Positions 34,720-45,726 of a stretch of DNA of 64,000 nt are shown piece by piece. Location of the stretch: NCBI GenBank assembly GCA_028455995.1, contig JABELC010000005.1, positions 2,666,001 to 2,730,000 of the forward strand, given 5' to 3'. The translations under genes and the position numbers were made by a program. This DNA comes from Scleromitrula shiraiana. Taxonomy: Eukaryota > Ascomycota > Leotiomycetes > Helotiales > Sclerotiniaceae. Numbering within the stretch: the stretch's first letter is position 1; every line of letters begins with the position of its first letter. The notes below the pieces were generated by a model. The model saw only the letters and a program-made list of their open reading frames with translations. It was not told the DNA's origin and did no database searches.

Positions 34720-35942
34720 ATGTCTTCCCAGGATAATCGCGATAATACTGCCAATGGCTCCGATGAGCTCGTCGATGGTCTTGATCGCTTACAGGTCAAT
34801 GACGAATCCCGTGTCGGCCCTGATGGAGAACCTCTCCCCAAGACCGAGGAGGAATACGCAGAAGCCCAACTCACACTTAGAGCAATTGTTTCATCCAAGG
34901 AAGCTGGTGTCATCATTGGCAAAGGTGGCAAGAATGTTGCAGATCTTCGCGACGAAACCGGAGTAAAAGCTGGTGTCAGCAAGGTCGTTCAAGGTGTTCA
35001 TGATCGTGTCTTGACTATTTCTGGTGGATGCGAAGCTATTGCTAAAGCTTATGCGATTGTTGCTAAGGCTTTGTTGGAGGGCGCACCTCAAATGGGAATG
35101 GGGGGACTTGTTTCTAACAATGGAACTCATCGTAAGTTGAAAATGTACACTAGTTTTTAAATCGCTTCATCTAATACTTCTTTAGCTATTAAGTTGTTGA
35201 TCTCCCACAACCAAATGGGCACCATCATTGGCCGACAAGGTTTGAAGATCAAGCATATTCAGGATGTGTCAGGCGTTCGCATGGTTGCGCAAAAGGAAAT
35301 GCTTCCTCAGTCAACCGAACGTATCGTCGAAGTTCAAGGCAATCCTGATGGTATTCAAAAAGCAGTTTGGGAAATTTCCAAATGCTTGGTAGATGACTGG
35401 GCTCGAGGCACTGGAACCGTTTTGTACAACCCTGTTGTTCGTACCCAAACTGGCCCAGGTGGAATGGGACAAGGTGGTCTTGGTGGAACTGGACGTGAGT
35501 ATGGCGGACCACGTGTTATGCGTACAGGCAATGGAGCCGACTTCAGTGAGAGTGCGCCACGATCGTACAACCGCCGCTCAGATTCTGATGCTGCACAACG
35601 TGGCCCACCCACTCATGACGAGAATGGAGAGGAACTTCAAACTCAAAACATCAGCATTCCATCCGACATGGTTGGGTGTATCATTGGTCGGGCAGGCTCT
35701 AAGATCAGTGAGATTAGGAAGTCTTCGGGTGCTCGCATTTCCATCGCCAAGGTATGTCTATATGTTTACTGCGATCCGAACAGCCTACTAATCTATTCAA
35801 TTAGTCACCTCATGATGAGACTGGAGAACGTATGTTCACCATCATGGGTACTGCTAAGGCCAATGAGGCAGCCCTCTATCTTCTCTACGAGAACCTCGAG
35901 GCTGAGAAGATGCGCCGTAGCCAAGGTACCCCTCAAGAGTGA
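34720..35942 (+). CDS. rnc1: Three-KH-domain RNA-binding protein (PCBP / Rnc1 / Pbp2 class)
   Basis: Exons 34720-35131, 35186-35751 and 35805-35942 (introns of 54 and 53 bp) give 371 residues. KH1, about 51-117: LRAIVSSKEAGVIIGKGGKN. KH2, about 139-206: LLISHNQMGTIIGRQGLKIK. KH3, about 292-362: IPSDMVGCIIGRAGSKISEI. All three GxxG loops (GKGG, GRQG, GRAG) are intact. A Gly/Arg-rich linker separates KH2 and KH3. Proteins of this layout bind C/U-rich or UCAU-containing RNA and control mRNA stability or translation; S. pombe Rnc1 stabilises the Pmp1 MAPK-phosphatase mRNA. The C-terminus ends RRSQGTPQE. An alternative splice (GTACCC at 35926 to a CAG at 35985) would replace the last five residues with a short different tail. 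Confidence 0.92.
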
Positions 35943-36868
35943 ACTAACAGCTCTATCTGAGCACATCAAATTTCTTTTCGTGCAGGCAAGCTTTGTCTCA
36001 GGTCTATTCAGATTTGACTTGCCGCAAGGCTGATATTGATGCGGCGGTTCGACCTTGATGTTGTCTAATCTTTTCTTCACCCGGTATTCACCATTTTCTC
36101 TTTACAAAAGCAATTCGCAACACAATTTTTTATTTTCACTTTTCTTCCCGCACGGAATTTAACGAAATTACGGACGGCCATTTGGCAATTGTATTGGTGC
36201 ACAGGGTGGGCCTTAGCAAATGTCTTTTTTTCTATTGATACAGACGATTCGCCTTGACATTCGACAACCAGAGATACCCGACCTCCTATCTCGACTCTCA
36301 GCTATCCGACGTCCCAAATTGAACGAACGAGAATCGCCCTAATCTCGTCATCATGCCGACTATGACCTGATAATTCTCTTAAGTTACGATTCATGACATG
36401 CTCTTTGCCCTCCGCACTACCAGTACTTCGACTCAACCTTTCCACTCGTCTTTTATCTCGCTCCTTGAATCTAACACAAACATGACTACGTAACACAATA
36501 GCCTTATTCTTCTCGACACTTGATCTTCCGCTACAGGATGGGTTCATCAACACTTTCAGATATGTTCTGAGAATGTAATAGGTAGACCATTTTAGTAGAC
36601 ATGGAATAATACAAGTACTCAGATATATGATGTTAAAACGATGGCATATTACAAGTGCATGTGAAATCTATTTGAACCAAAGTCGATCAAATGCTCTTAG
36701 CTGCAAGATGATCCTTTAGACCTCAATTATCATTCTACCCAAACATTGTCGTTCGGCTCTAACCCCATATCTAAATCTATCCCGCGCATCTTTTCTGGGC
36801 TCTGCCTCCTAAACTCCATTCCCAACTCCAAAGCTGTCATGTATCCCATTGGTGGTCTTCAGAATCCA
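35943..36868. other. Convergent 3' intergenic region
   Basis: This 926-bp spacer lies between the convergent KH-protein and coactosin genes. An 83-codon frame on the minus strand at 36553-36302 is Arg-rich but has no domain. It lies within the likely 3' UTRs and is not called. Confidence 0.45.
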
Positions 36869-37309
36869 TTAACCCCTGCCCCCATTATAATCCGCACCAC
36901 CAGCTTTCCTACATAATTTGACAATCTCCTCCTCAACTAAATCGTCTTTGCTCGTCGCATCAACCGTCACACTATGGTGATTCAAAACCGCCTTAACAGC
37001 ACCACTCTCAATGCTGACTCTGGCCCTCCTCATCACCTTTGTGCTCTCCCCAATCCAAACAATAAAGGCAAACTTTACTCTCGTCGACTCGGTATCGTTT
37101 GCATACTCAACTCGCGCATACGCATATTGTGCCTGTGTGGGATCGAGCTTCTCGCGCAGTTCACTGAGTCCCCCTTCTCCTGTGGCGGAGAGGGTGAGTT
37201 TGTTGCCGGTTCCGGAGGCGTACGAGATTATTAGGTAGTTGGTGGGGGATTTGTCGGATCGCACGTCGTCGTATGCAGCGAGAATTTCGGGGGAGTTGGC
37301 ATCGGACAT
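36869..37309 (-). CDS. Coactosin-like actin-binding protein (ADF-H domain)
   Basis: Single exon, 146 residues, close to the usual length of about 140. It opens MSDANSPEILAAYDDVRSDK, the typical coactosin N-terminal helix and strand. It continues NYLIISYASGTGNKLTLSAT, then YAYARVEYANDTESTRVKFA, then FIVWIGESTKVMRRARVSIE and VKAVLNHHSVTV. These fit an ADF-H fold binding F-actin; the VMRRARVS stretch is the long actin-binding helix region. The start at 37309 is preferred to the in-frame ATG-like codon at 37357, whose 16 extra residues do not match the family. It acts in the cytosol on the actin cytoskeleton. It is divergent from HUT1 over 563 bp. Confidence 0.9.
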   Translation of the reverse strand: MSDANSPEILAAYDDVRSDKSPTNYLIISYASGTGNKLTLSATGEGGLSELREKLDPTQAQYAYARVEYANDTESTRVKFAFIVWIGESTKVMRRARVSIESGAVKAVLNHHSVTVDATSKDDLVEEEIVKLCRKAGGADYNGGRG

Positions 37310-37872
37310 TTTAGAGAGGGCGGTGGAATTCAGATTTGAGATGTAAGGCGTTGACAAATGTGAGATGCGGGGTGGAGAGAATAATTGGGTGGAGTATTGA
37401 ATGTCTGGTCTGTTGAACTATAACAGTTTGGATAGTATAGGAATTCTAGCAGATCAAGAGCAGATCAGATCAGAATCAAGTTTTCTTAGAAAAGAAAGTG
37501 TTGTGTAAAAAATATTATATAGCAACTGAAAGCCCCTATGGGCAGCAAATGACAGATAATCCGGCCCCGCTAGTATATTGTGGCTGGGATAAGATGAGAT
37601 TGTAACTATTGTTCTGTACCTCGGACTTTTACATGGGTAAATTATTATAGTAATAAAGAAGTTGAGGACATTTGGCAATTCCAAAAAGTAAATAGAATTC
37701 TTTCTCGACACCTCTTTCTTTTGGTATTCGCTCCTTTTATTTTTTACTTTCACGTTTGGCTTCTCTGGCAAAGAGAATATCAACTGCTTCATTGCCCTTT
37801 TCTTCTTTTTTATCCACATGTACGTACATACATCAATTGAATCCAATTAGATTTCTGCAGGAAAGAGGAGAC
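37310..37872. promoter_or_regulatory. Shared divergent promoter, coactosin / HUT1
   Basis: This 563-bp AT-rich spacer must contain both promoters. A TTTCTGCAG just upstream of the HUT1 start could be the acceptor of a leader intron. No gene is visible. Confidence 0.45.
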
Positions 37873-39252
37873 ATGGCGAGAACAAAACAAGCCACGCCAT
37901 TACGGCGAAATCCATCCTCGGAGTATACAAATAAAGCAGATGGATATAGTAATGGAACACCGAGTCGCAGTCATAGAAATTTGGATAAAGAGACGAATGG
38001 AACCGCGCCGTCGGTCGAGAATGGCGATGCGCATGCTTCAAATGGCACGGTGAAAGGTGATGCGCCCAAGAAAGAGACGAAGGAGGCCGGCGCATTGCAG
38101 TTTTTGGTTGCAGTCGGAGGTATCTATGGAAGTTTTCTTACATGGGCACTTCTCCAAGAACGACTAACCACCACTCCCTACGGTCCCTCTACCTCTCCCG
38201 AGAAATTCAAATTCCCCGTCTTCCTCAATACTGTGCAGTCTGTCTTCGCAGCAACTGTAGGTTACATATACCTTCGATTCGACACCCCGCGCAATAGCGG
38301 CGGTCCACCTCCCATCTTCCCCAGCCAGCGAATCCTGTTTCCTCTCCTCCTCGTTGCCATTACCTCCTCCCTAGCCTCTCCATTTGGTTACGCCTCCCTC
38401 GCCCACATTGACTACATTACCTTCATCCTCGCGAAATCCTGCAAGCTCCTCCCCGTCATGTTCCTCCACATAACTCTCTTCCAAAAGCGATACCCTCTCT
38501 ACAAATACCTCGTAGTTCTTGCCGTCACATCGGGAGTCGCCGTCTTCACATTGCACGCCGGATCCGCAAAAGCACATTCAAAACCCAGCAAGGCCGCATT
38601 GAATCCCGATCGCAATACTACTTGGGGACTTTTACTGCTGGGTGTAAATCTGTTATTCGATGGTCTGACGAATACGACCCAAGATTGGATATTCCAAACA
38701 TTTCAGCCATTCAAGGGCCCACAGATGATGTGCGCAAATAACATCATGAGTACCTTGCTCACGCTATCCTACCTGCTCCTGAGTCCCTATTTAGTACATA
38801 CGGGGGTGGGCGAATATCTGGGAATGGACTTGGCGAGCGGAGGAGGAGAATTAAAAGGCGCATTGGCATTTATGGGGAGACATCCAGGGGTTTGGTGGGA
38901 TGTTCTTGGTTTTGCGGCCTGTGGTGCTGTGGGGCAGGTTTTTATTTGTAAGTCTCTTCTCTTCTCTCCCCATTGCTCATCTTCTTTAAGTGTACAACGC
39001 AGAGAACTAATCGTGTTGAAATCAGTTTACACCCTCTCAACTTTCTCCTCCCTTCTCCTAGTAACAATAACCGTTACCCGCAAGATGCTCACTATGATTC
39101 TGTCGGTCGTTTGGTTCGGCCATACATTAGGGGGGAAACAGTGGATGGGAGTGGGATTAGTCTTTGGAGGAATTGGCGCCGAGGGTTTGATTACAAGGAG
39201 AGAGAAGGCTGCGAAGGAAAAGAAGAAGTTAGAGTCGAAGAAGGAATTGTGA
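37873..39252 (+). CDS. HUT1: UDP-galactose/UDP-glucose transporter homologue Hut1 (SLC35B1 family)
   Basis: Multi-span ER membrane nucleotide-sugar transporter of the UAA family. Exons 37873-38947 and 39026-39252, with a 78-bp intron (donor GTAAGT, acceptor ATCAG), give 433 residues. About 70 hydrophilic residues precede the first span (FLVAVGGIYGSFLTWALLQE). Further spans include ILFPLLLVAITSSLASPFGY, FILAKSCKLLPVMFLHITLF, TWGLLLLGVNLLFDGLTNTT and, across the splice, AVGQVFIFYTLSTFSSLLLV then TRKMLTMILSVVWFGH. The SCKLLPVM and TNTTQDW motifs are conserved in the family. The C-terminus is Lys-rich and ends KKEL, a dilysine (KKxx) ER-retrieval signal. The start MARTKQATPLRR is preferred to an upstream in-frame start at 37756. 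Confidence 0.93.
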   Translation: MARTKQATPLRRNPSSEYTNKADGYSNGTPSRSHRNLDKETNGTAPSVENGDAHASNGTVKGDAPKKETKEAGALQFLVAVGGIYGSFLTWALLQERLTTTPYGPSTSPEKFKFPVFLNTVQSVFAATVGYIYLRFDTPRNSGGPPPIFPSQRILFPLLLVAITSSLASPFGYASLAHIDYITFILAKSCKLLPVMFLHITLFQKRYPLYKYLVVLAVTSGVAVFTLHAGSAKAHSKPSKAALNPDRNTTWGLLLLGVNLLFDGLTNTTQDWIFQTFQPFKGPQMMCANNIMSTLLTLSYLLLSPYLVHTGVGEYLGMDLASGGGELKGALAFMGRHPGVWWDVLGFAACGAVGQVFICKSLLFSPHCSSSLSVQRRELIVLKSVYTLSTFSSLLLVTITVTRKMLTMILSVVWFGHTLGGKQWMGVGLVFGGIGAEGLITRREKAAKEKKKLESKKEL

Positions 39253-40113
39253 TATATTGGGGATGCCTTCGAATTGTAGAATATTAGAGAGAGGCACAGA
39301 TGAGAGTAAAAGCAGTGTTCGTGATGGCCAAAAAGGCGAACGGATAGTTGGACACATAGGCGTTCAGGTTGCTTATTTGAAAGTTTTAAATATCGTGTAG
39401 GCATAAAGATACTCCTTTACTTAGAATCGTTATAGATATCCTTGAATAAACAATAAAAAATATACAACGAGCTGGTTACACTCAACTAACAAAAGGTTTC
39501 GTTTCAATCCACATAAAAGAACGCGTTTATTGAAAGATGATTTTATTTCTTCAATTTGATCATCAATTGTACAGCGTACAACAGCCTATTCCTACTATAC
39601 GTCCATCCCACTTAAACCCGCAACCTTATCCCAACCGCTTAGCCTCCATCCACACGCATGTTCCCATGCATTCATATCCCATCACATCATTCATCCATCC
39701 ATATGACCTCTTCCCATCCTATCCATCCCTCCTCCAAAACAAAAACCCATACTAATTCCCCCCTCGGCAATACGAACCCACGAAGTCCCAGCCCAAAAAA
39801 CACCAATGCATTTCCTATCCCATTGCAAGCATTTTTCGCATAGATCATTTAAAGTAAGTTCGCTAGCAAATCTTCAAACTCTTTGCCTTCCATTTCCATA
39901 TATAAACGTGAAAAGGGGAGGGGGTATCATATCATTCTTTTCATGACATCATGAAATCTAAGTATCTCTTCTTCTTCTACTTTTTTCTTTGTATTTATTT
40001 GATTTGTTTGTGTTTTATCAGTGCTCTTGAAGGATTGGACAAATATACTTCCATCTGATCTTCTCTTCCTATCTTGTACTTCATTAATTCCAAGGCAATG
40101 CTCAAACTAAGCA
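39253..40113. other. Convergent 3' intergenic region
   Basis: An 861-bp spacer between HUT1 and the convergent PAS-kinase gene. It contains a C/A-rich low-complexity stretch (39590-39830) and pyrimidine tracts. No gene is visible. Confidence 0.5.
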
Positions 40114-43100
40114 TTACTCGTCTGTATTAGTTGCAGCTGCACACCAATCGTGTTCCAGCACCTGCTCAATTGTTATTCTCGATGCAACATCGCGGTTGAG
40201 CATGGCGCGAATCAGGTCGATGCTGCCCTCGCTCATTACGTAAGGAATCCTTAAGTCACGGTCCATAATCTCATCGATACTGTAAAAGGGGTTCTCTTTA
40301 TAAACGATGGTGTAGAGCAAGATACCAAGAGCCCAGACATCTTGTTCTTTACCACGGTATGGCTTGCCGGCAAGTACCTCAGGCGCAGCATAATCTATAG
40401 TGAAGTTAGTCGTGTGATTACCGGCAGAAATAAACATAAACTTACCAATAGTTCCCACAAAAACGTCAAAGGGGCCATTCTTTATGTAGGCAGCGCTTCC
40501 AAAATCGATGAGTTTTATGTTTCCTTCGCCATCGAGAACTACGTTTTCGTCTTTGATGTCACGATGTACGACTAGTGCTTTGGTATGGAGGTGGTGAATA
40601 GCATGAGCAACTTGCACGAATATGCTGCGGCACTCTTCCTCTTGCATATTGACACGGAGTTCGATGTAATCGAACAGATCCATTCCTGGCAATCCATGAG
40701 GTACCATTTCGATATAGTAATTAACGCTGTCTTCGAAAAAGTCGGACATCTCCACAATGTTAGGGTGCTTTAAACCATCTCGACGCAGATAATCTAAGAC
40801 ATGAATCTCCAGAGGGACGGTTCCTAATCGGCGATCTCGGGTCCAAGTATCAACGAGAATACGCCGTTTCGTTACGTATTTCAGGACTACCTTCTTATTG
40901 CCATTTTTCTTGTATCGTGCAAGTTTCACCTGACCATAGGCACCCTGGCCCATTTCTTCCAAGATCGTGAAATCTTCGATAGATTTCTTTACAGCAGGTT
41001 CTGTTGCACTGGGGCTGTCGACTGATTTTGTTTTGCCTTCCGATTTGGGAGATGGCTGGTCACGGCCTGTAAGTTTAGCAGCAGTTTTCTTCGCTGCGGC
41101 CTTGAGTTGAGCCGTGAGCATAGACGCATGAGAAACTTCTTTCTTTGGTTCGTCAGAATCCATTTCGATGGGATCCGGAGCATCAGCCTGTCCGGGTGAA
41201 GGCTGGTGTAATGGGGTCATTGTACCAGATAGCAAAGGAGTTGCAGTTCCAATATCCTGTCTTGCGGCATGAATATGCCTTGAATATGTAATCCAAAGAG
41301 CATATACCAGTTCGGATTGCAATTCCGGCTCGCAACGGCTAGGCTCATCCTCTTCATCGCTTCTTTCTTCTATGACGTTCTCATCGTATACAGGCGTGGG
41401 CGAATCTGACTTGACGACTCTCAACTGGACATCAATTTTGATCTCGGAGCCATCCCGATGTTTGGCTAATAGCCCATCGGGTCGTAAAATATATGATGCG
41501 TTACTGCCATCTCTCAGCACCAGAAAAGCTTGTGCCCTTCGGAAACTATGTTCAGGGATGACAATTCCGTCGACCATATTTAAGCCATCTTCTTCCGTGA
41601 GAATCTTTAGCATTCTACCAAAATCGGGTATCAGGTCAGTGATTGGTCGGCCATCGGGTTTCTCCTGGCCAAAGAGGGCGGCTGAGAACACAGAGTTAGA
41701 ACTCGTGATCTGCAATGTTTGTGCCGAGAGCACCATAATGCCAGCAATATGAGGAAAGCTAGAAACGCGTAGATCCATGCCGCCAGGAATTTTTTCAATA
41801 ATTATAGGAACATTTATGCGACTAGAGTTGCGGGCCGTAAAGTATTTATTGTTCGCAACTTCGGCATAATCTATTTCCCCGGTCCTGGAATCGATGCCTT
41901 GACGTGGTAGCCTTGGTAAAAGTTTCCCGATATCCATGCCGTTCCGAGGGGTGTTCTCTCCCCATATAGCATCCGTAGATCCAGATATCTTAGTAACGAT
42001 TGCATCGGCATCTAAACTAACAATAGCGACATCTTCGTGAATTTCCTCCAGAACCCAAATGAGGCCTCCTCTCTTCTCCTTGACCCAAAGACTAGCTGAT
42101 CCTGTAGCGCCGTTACGTTTCTGTATGGGTACCACATCTCCACATAGAAGGACGCCTCGAGATTTGTTGCTTTGGTGGTTTAATCCACCTTTAACTGCTC
42201 GTGTCCTGGATACAAGGCTTGAACCAGCCCCATCATCGGTCTGTGCTCGTCGACTTGATTTTGGCAATTGGCGAGAATTTGGTCGGCTAAGAAGACTGGC
42301 AGTAACACCTCCAGCTCTTCCTAAAATCATGGACGCTAAAACGAATCATATCAGTATCTCTAACAGCACTAATGTGTGGGGAATTCGCCAACTGTGTCAT
42401 TGTTGATAGGAAACTAATACGGCTGTAATTTTTACTTACTTGTCATAGTGGGACTCGATTGCTGGCTTTGGCTGGCTGGTGATCGGGATGCCGACTTTCC
42501 AGCTCTACGTGATGTTAGTTTTGAATGTACTATGACTCCCCCGTGAGAAAAATTCGATCTATCTTATGCGTGGAGTTGCAAAAGATCAATCATGATTTAC
42601 TTACTCTGAACCATATCCTGGAACACTCAGTTTATCTTCCAACCAAGCCCTTCTCTCCTCTCGCACTACTTCAAGAATACCCATTTTCCGAACTTCTGCT
42701 TTGGTGACACCAAACACTAGACATGCAAGATCGTTGGCTGCTAAGATTGTATACGGTGCGGTGCTCTCAGTAGTGAATATAGCTTGTGCAGCAGGTGCCC
42801 ATCTACTAGAATGTCCGTGTACTGCAGGACCTAAGGAGTGAGGTCCAAATGAAGAGGTGCTCGCAGATTGATGCATCGGGGGGGAGAACATGTGTTCGTT
42901 GAGGGAATCCCCAGCAACAAAAGGTTGTGCTAAAGCATCAATGAGTTTGTTTTGCAAGTTCAAAGGCCCTACATCAGTGAAAGTCCTCTTAAGACTTTGC
43001 CGTCTAGTAGCTGGTGGTGATGTCTTGGCGGTTGTACTACTTTCATTTGTAGGGGTCCTTGATGAAGGTTCAGAATCAGCTTGTGCTGGTGATACTGAGT

Positions 43101-44207
43101 CGTTCTTGACATTCTGTTGTAAATCATCTTCCCGCAGAGTATGTAACGATAGAGTGATTTTTTTGGAGGTTGTGGGTGAAGGTGGAGGGCTCTCTAGATT
43201 TTCTGGACTCTCGGAACGCAAGGCGAAGCTGCTGTCAAAAATGTTCCGAGCGTTTTCAGACGTAGCCGGACCAGTAAGAGGACCACCCATTAAATTGCCT
43301 TGACCATTTACGATATTGTTTGCTCCAACCAACTTTGCTTTGGCCAGGAGCTCCAACATGCCTTGCATCTCTGTGTCTCCACTAACTCTTGCTTGAGCAC
43401 TAGCTATGCCCGCATTCGTTGTTCCCCAACCTAGCTTTTGTGACATAAATTCAACGGATCTTTTCAAAACATTTTGACGATTATGTATAAATTCGTCTGA
43501 TTGGTGAGCGAACGAGAAGGAATGTAGTGATTCAGATGGAAAGCGAGTGAGATCTTCAGTGAAGTTCAGAGTTGGAGAAGAAGGGCCGGATTGAAGTGCC
43601 GTAGCTACAGAAGATGTTCGAAAAGGAAGTGTCATGGAGCTGGATCGGGCACTCATAGATGCAGCCCGGGAAGAGCTCTCGGAAGAAGGTAAGGTTGGGG
43701 CACGCAGAGGTTGTTGTCGAATTCGTCTTAGGCCTGATACGCCGAGCCCATGCTCATGTTCTGTCATTATTGGGGATCTATATACGGGACATATTCTGTC
43801 AGTCATCGAAATGCCAAACAATCGCTAGTCATCTTCAACACCGAAACACACCCACGCCCCATGGCCATATGACTCGCGATGCATATACCAAGTAACAACT
43901 AACCTCGACATGGTATCGAACTCTGCCGTCGCCAGCCCTTCATCAAAGGAGAATCGTAATCTAGCTTTTTCAGTTGCTGATGAAGCATGTGCAAGGAGGT
44001 TTCCGGTGCTTCGGTTCTTTGCTATCGATAAATCCGTAGGACGGGTAGGTGGCTCACTGCGGCCTCGATCGATGTTCTTCTCTGCGTTGTTTGCGATAGC
44101 TGAAATGACCATTTATTAGTCCCTTGAAGTAGAATCCAGGTAGAAGAAAAATAACGTAGGTGCGTGTGAAAGGTACCTCGAAGACTCTTGCGCAGAGTGG
44201 AGTTCAT
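40114..44207 (-). CDS. PSK1: PAS-domain serine/threonine kinase (PASK / Psk1)
   Basis: Nutrient-sensing kinase that in yeast tunes sugar flux and translation. Six exons on the minus strand, 44207-44177, 44099-43904, 43777-42605, 42504-42440, 42335-40446 and 40394-40114, give 1,211 residues; introns are 51-125 bp. A PAS-like segment near residues 415-470 reads YTILAANDLACLVFGVTKAE; a second PAS region near 580-720 includes VLEEIHEDVAIVSLDADAIV. The kinase domain, about 940-1205, has the Gly loop MGQGAYGQVKLA, the Lys in VVLKYV, the catalytic loop HRDIKDENVV, DFG in LIDFGSAAY and APE in DYAAPEVLAG. All are intact, so it should be active. A Ser-rich region with SP/TP sites links the first PAS to the N-terminus. 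The weakest part is the 31-nt first exon, which sets the start MNSTLRKSLR. Confidence 0.92.
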
Positions 44208-45202
44208 GCGCTGATTAAAGATATCTCGACGAGGAATAAACTAATTTGAGAAAGAAAGAAAGAAATCTTAAGAAGAGAGAACAAACCATGACTGTTTAAA
44301 CCATTTATCTTCAGCATAATTATATAGACTTTAAAAATATCCTCTTAGCCTTCCGGAAGCCAGAAGTTGGTTTGGGGGTTACAAGTAAGAAAGCGAGTGT
44401 AAGTAACCAGCCAACCTGTAGCAAAACCACTATTGAAGAGGAATTGTCGAAGTTTGTTTCAAAACCGTGGGCTACATACAATGCGGTGATGAAATAGTAC
44501 TCCGTAGCCTCCTGCTAAGTAAGAAGCTTGATCTCGAAATTCGCACCAAACAGATATTTCGAAATTTTAATAATAAATAATTTCAAGGTCGTCGGAGTCG
44601 GTATTCAAAAAATGTATGTACTATGTAGGTATGGTATGTATATTGATGGTGGGGTTCAAAAAGAAGTTACTCAAGAACAAGTATTTTTTTTTTTTCTTCT
44701 TCTTTTTTTCTCCTCTTGTGAAGTGTATTGAAGATATAATACGAAGTAACTTATAATAAGTATTATTATTGAATATATGAATATATGAATATATGAATAT
44801 AAATATGTTTGAGGAATGATTTTTACTTTTCTTTTCTTTTTTTTGAAAGATAACTAAAAGTTTTCTATTAAATTTTCAGCATGATTACCCCCTACATATT
44901 ACCTATATATGACCGTAGTTAATTAAAGTACTATGTTGATGTCCATGGATCGAGGGTTGATTGATTTAATTGATTTAATTGATGATGATGATGGTGGTGA
45001 TGATGATTATGATGATGATGATGGATGATGATGATGCATGCATTGATGAGTGATGCGAACTTTTGATGATTTAATGATGACCTCGCGATTGACTCGTCTT
45101 TCTACCTTGAAATCCCTAGCATAGTTCTTCTTTCAAAGTGTTCAAGTCACGTTCATTTCTTTCACCTTACTTACATAGTACATAATACATAGTGCATAGT
45201 AA

Positions 45203-45241
<39 letters not shown>
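45203..45241. repeat. (AAT)n microsatellite
   Basis: About 13 AAT units, 200 bases before the much longer (TTA)n array and of the same trinucleotide class on the opposite strand. Confidence 0.85.
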
Positions 45242-45242
<1 letters not shown>

Positions 45243-45440
45243 TCAATCCAGTTATTTCCGTGTAATCCGGTATTTATTCCAAACGCCCGCCTTCTCAACG
45301 TGTGAACGTGTGGGGGGGCTAGTTTACTTTTTGCCAGCGGTTTTCTTTACCTGAGCGCAACACTCCGCCAATTGCAAAATAATCTGTGTGATATGATATT
45401 GCAATAACTTAAAGTCTATATGCTTTAAAATGTTTAAGAC

Positions 45441-45640
<200 letters not shown>

Positions 45641-45642
45641 AT

Positions 45643-45726
45643 GTTTACATAGTATTGTTACATGTTACTATGTAAACACTACACCTATTATGTAGACATA
45701 ATAGCTTTAGAAAGTGTATATACACT
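45643..45726. repeat. Three consecutive palindromes beside the (TTA)n array
   Basis: GTTTACATAGTA (45643-45654) pairs with TACTATGTAAAC (45666-45677) over an 11-base loop. CTATTATG (45685-45692) pairs with CATAATAG (45697-45704) over a 4-base loop. AGTGTATATACACT (45713-45726) is a perfect 14-base palindrome. Confidence 0.8.

Noticed and set aside
36302..36553. 83-codon Arg-rich minus-strand frame
   Set aside because: It lies in the convergent 3' region with no motif or start context.
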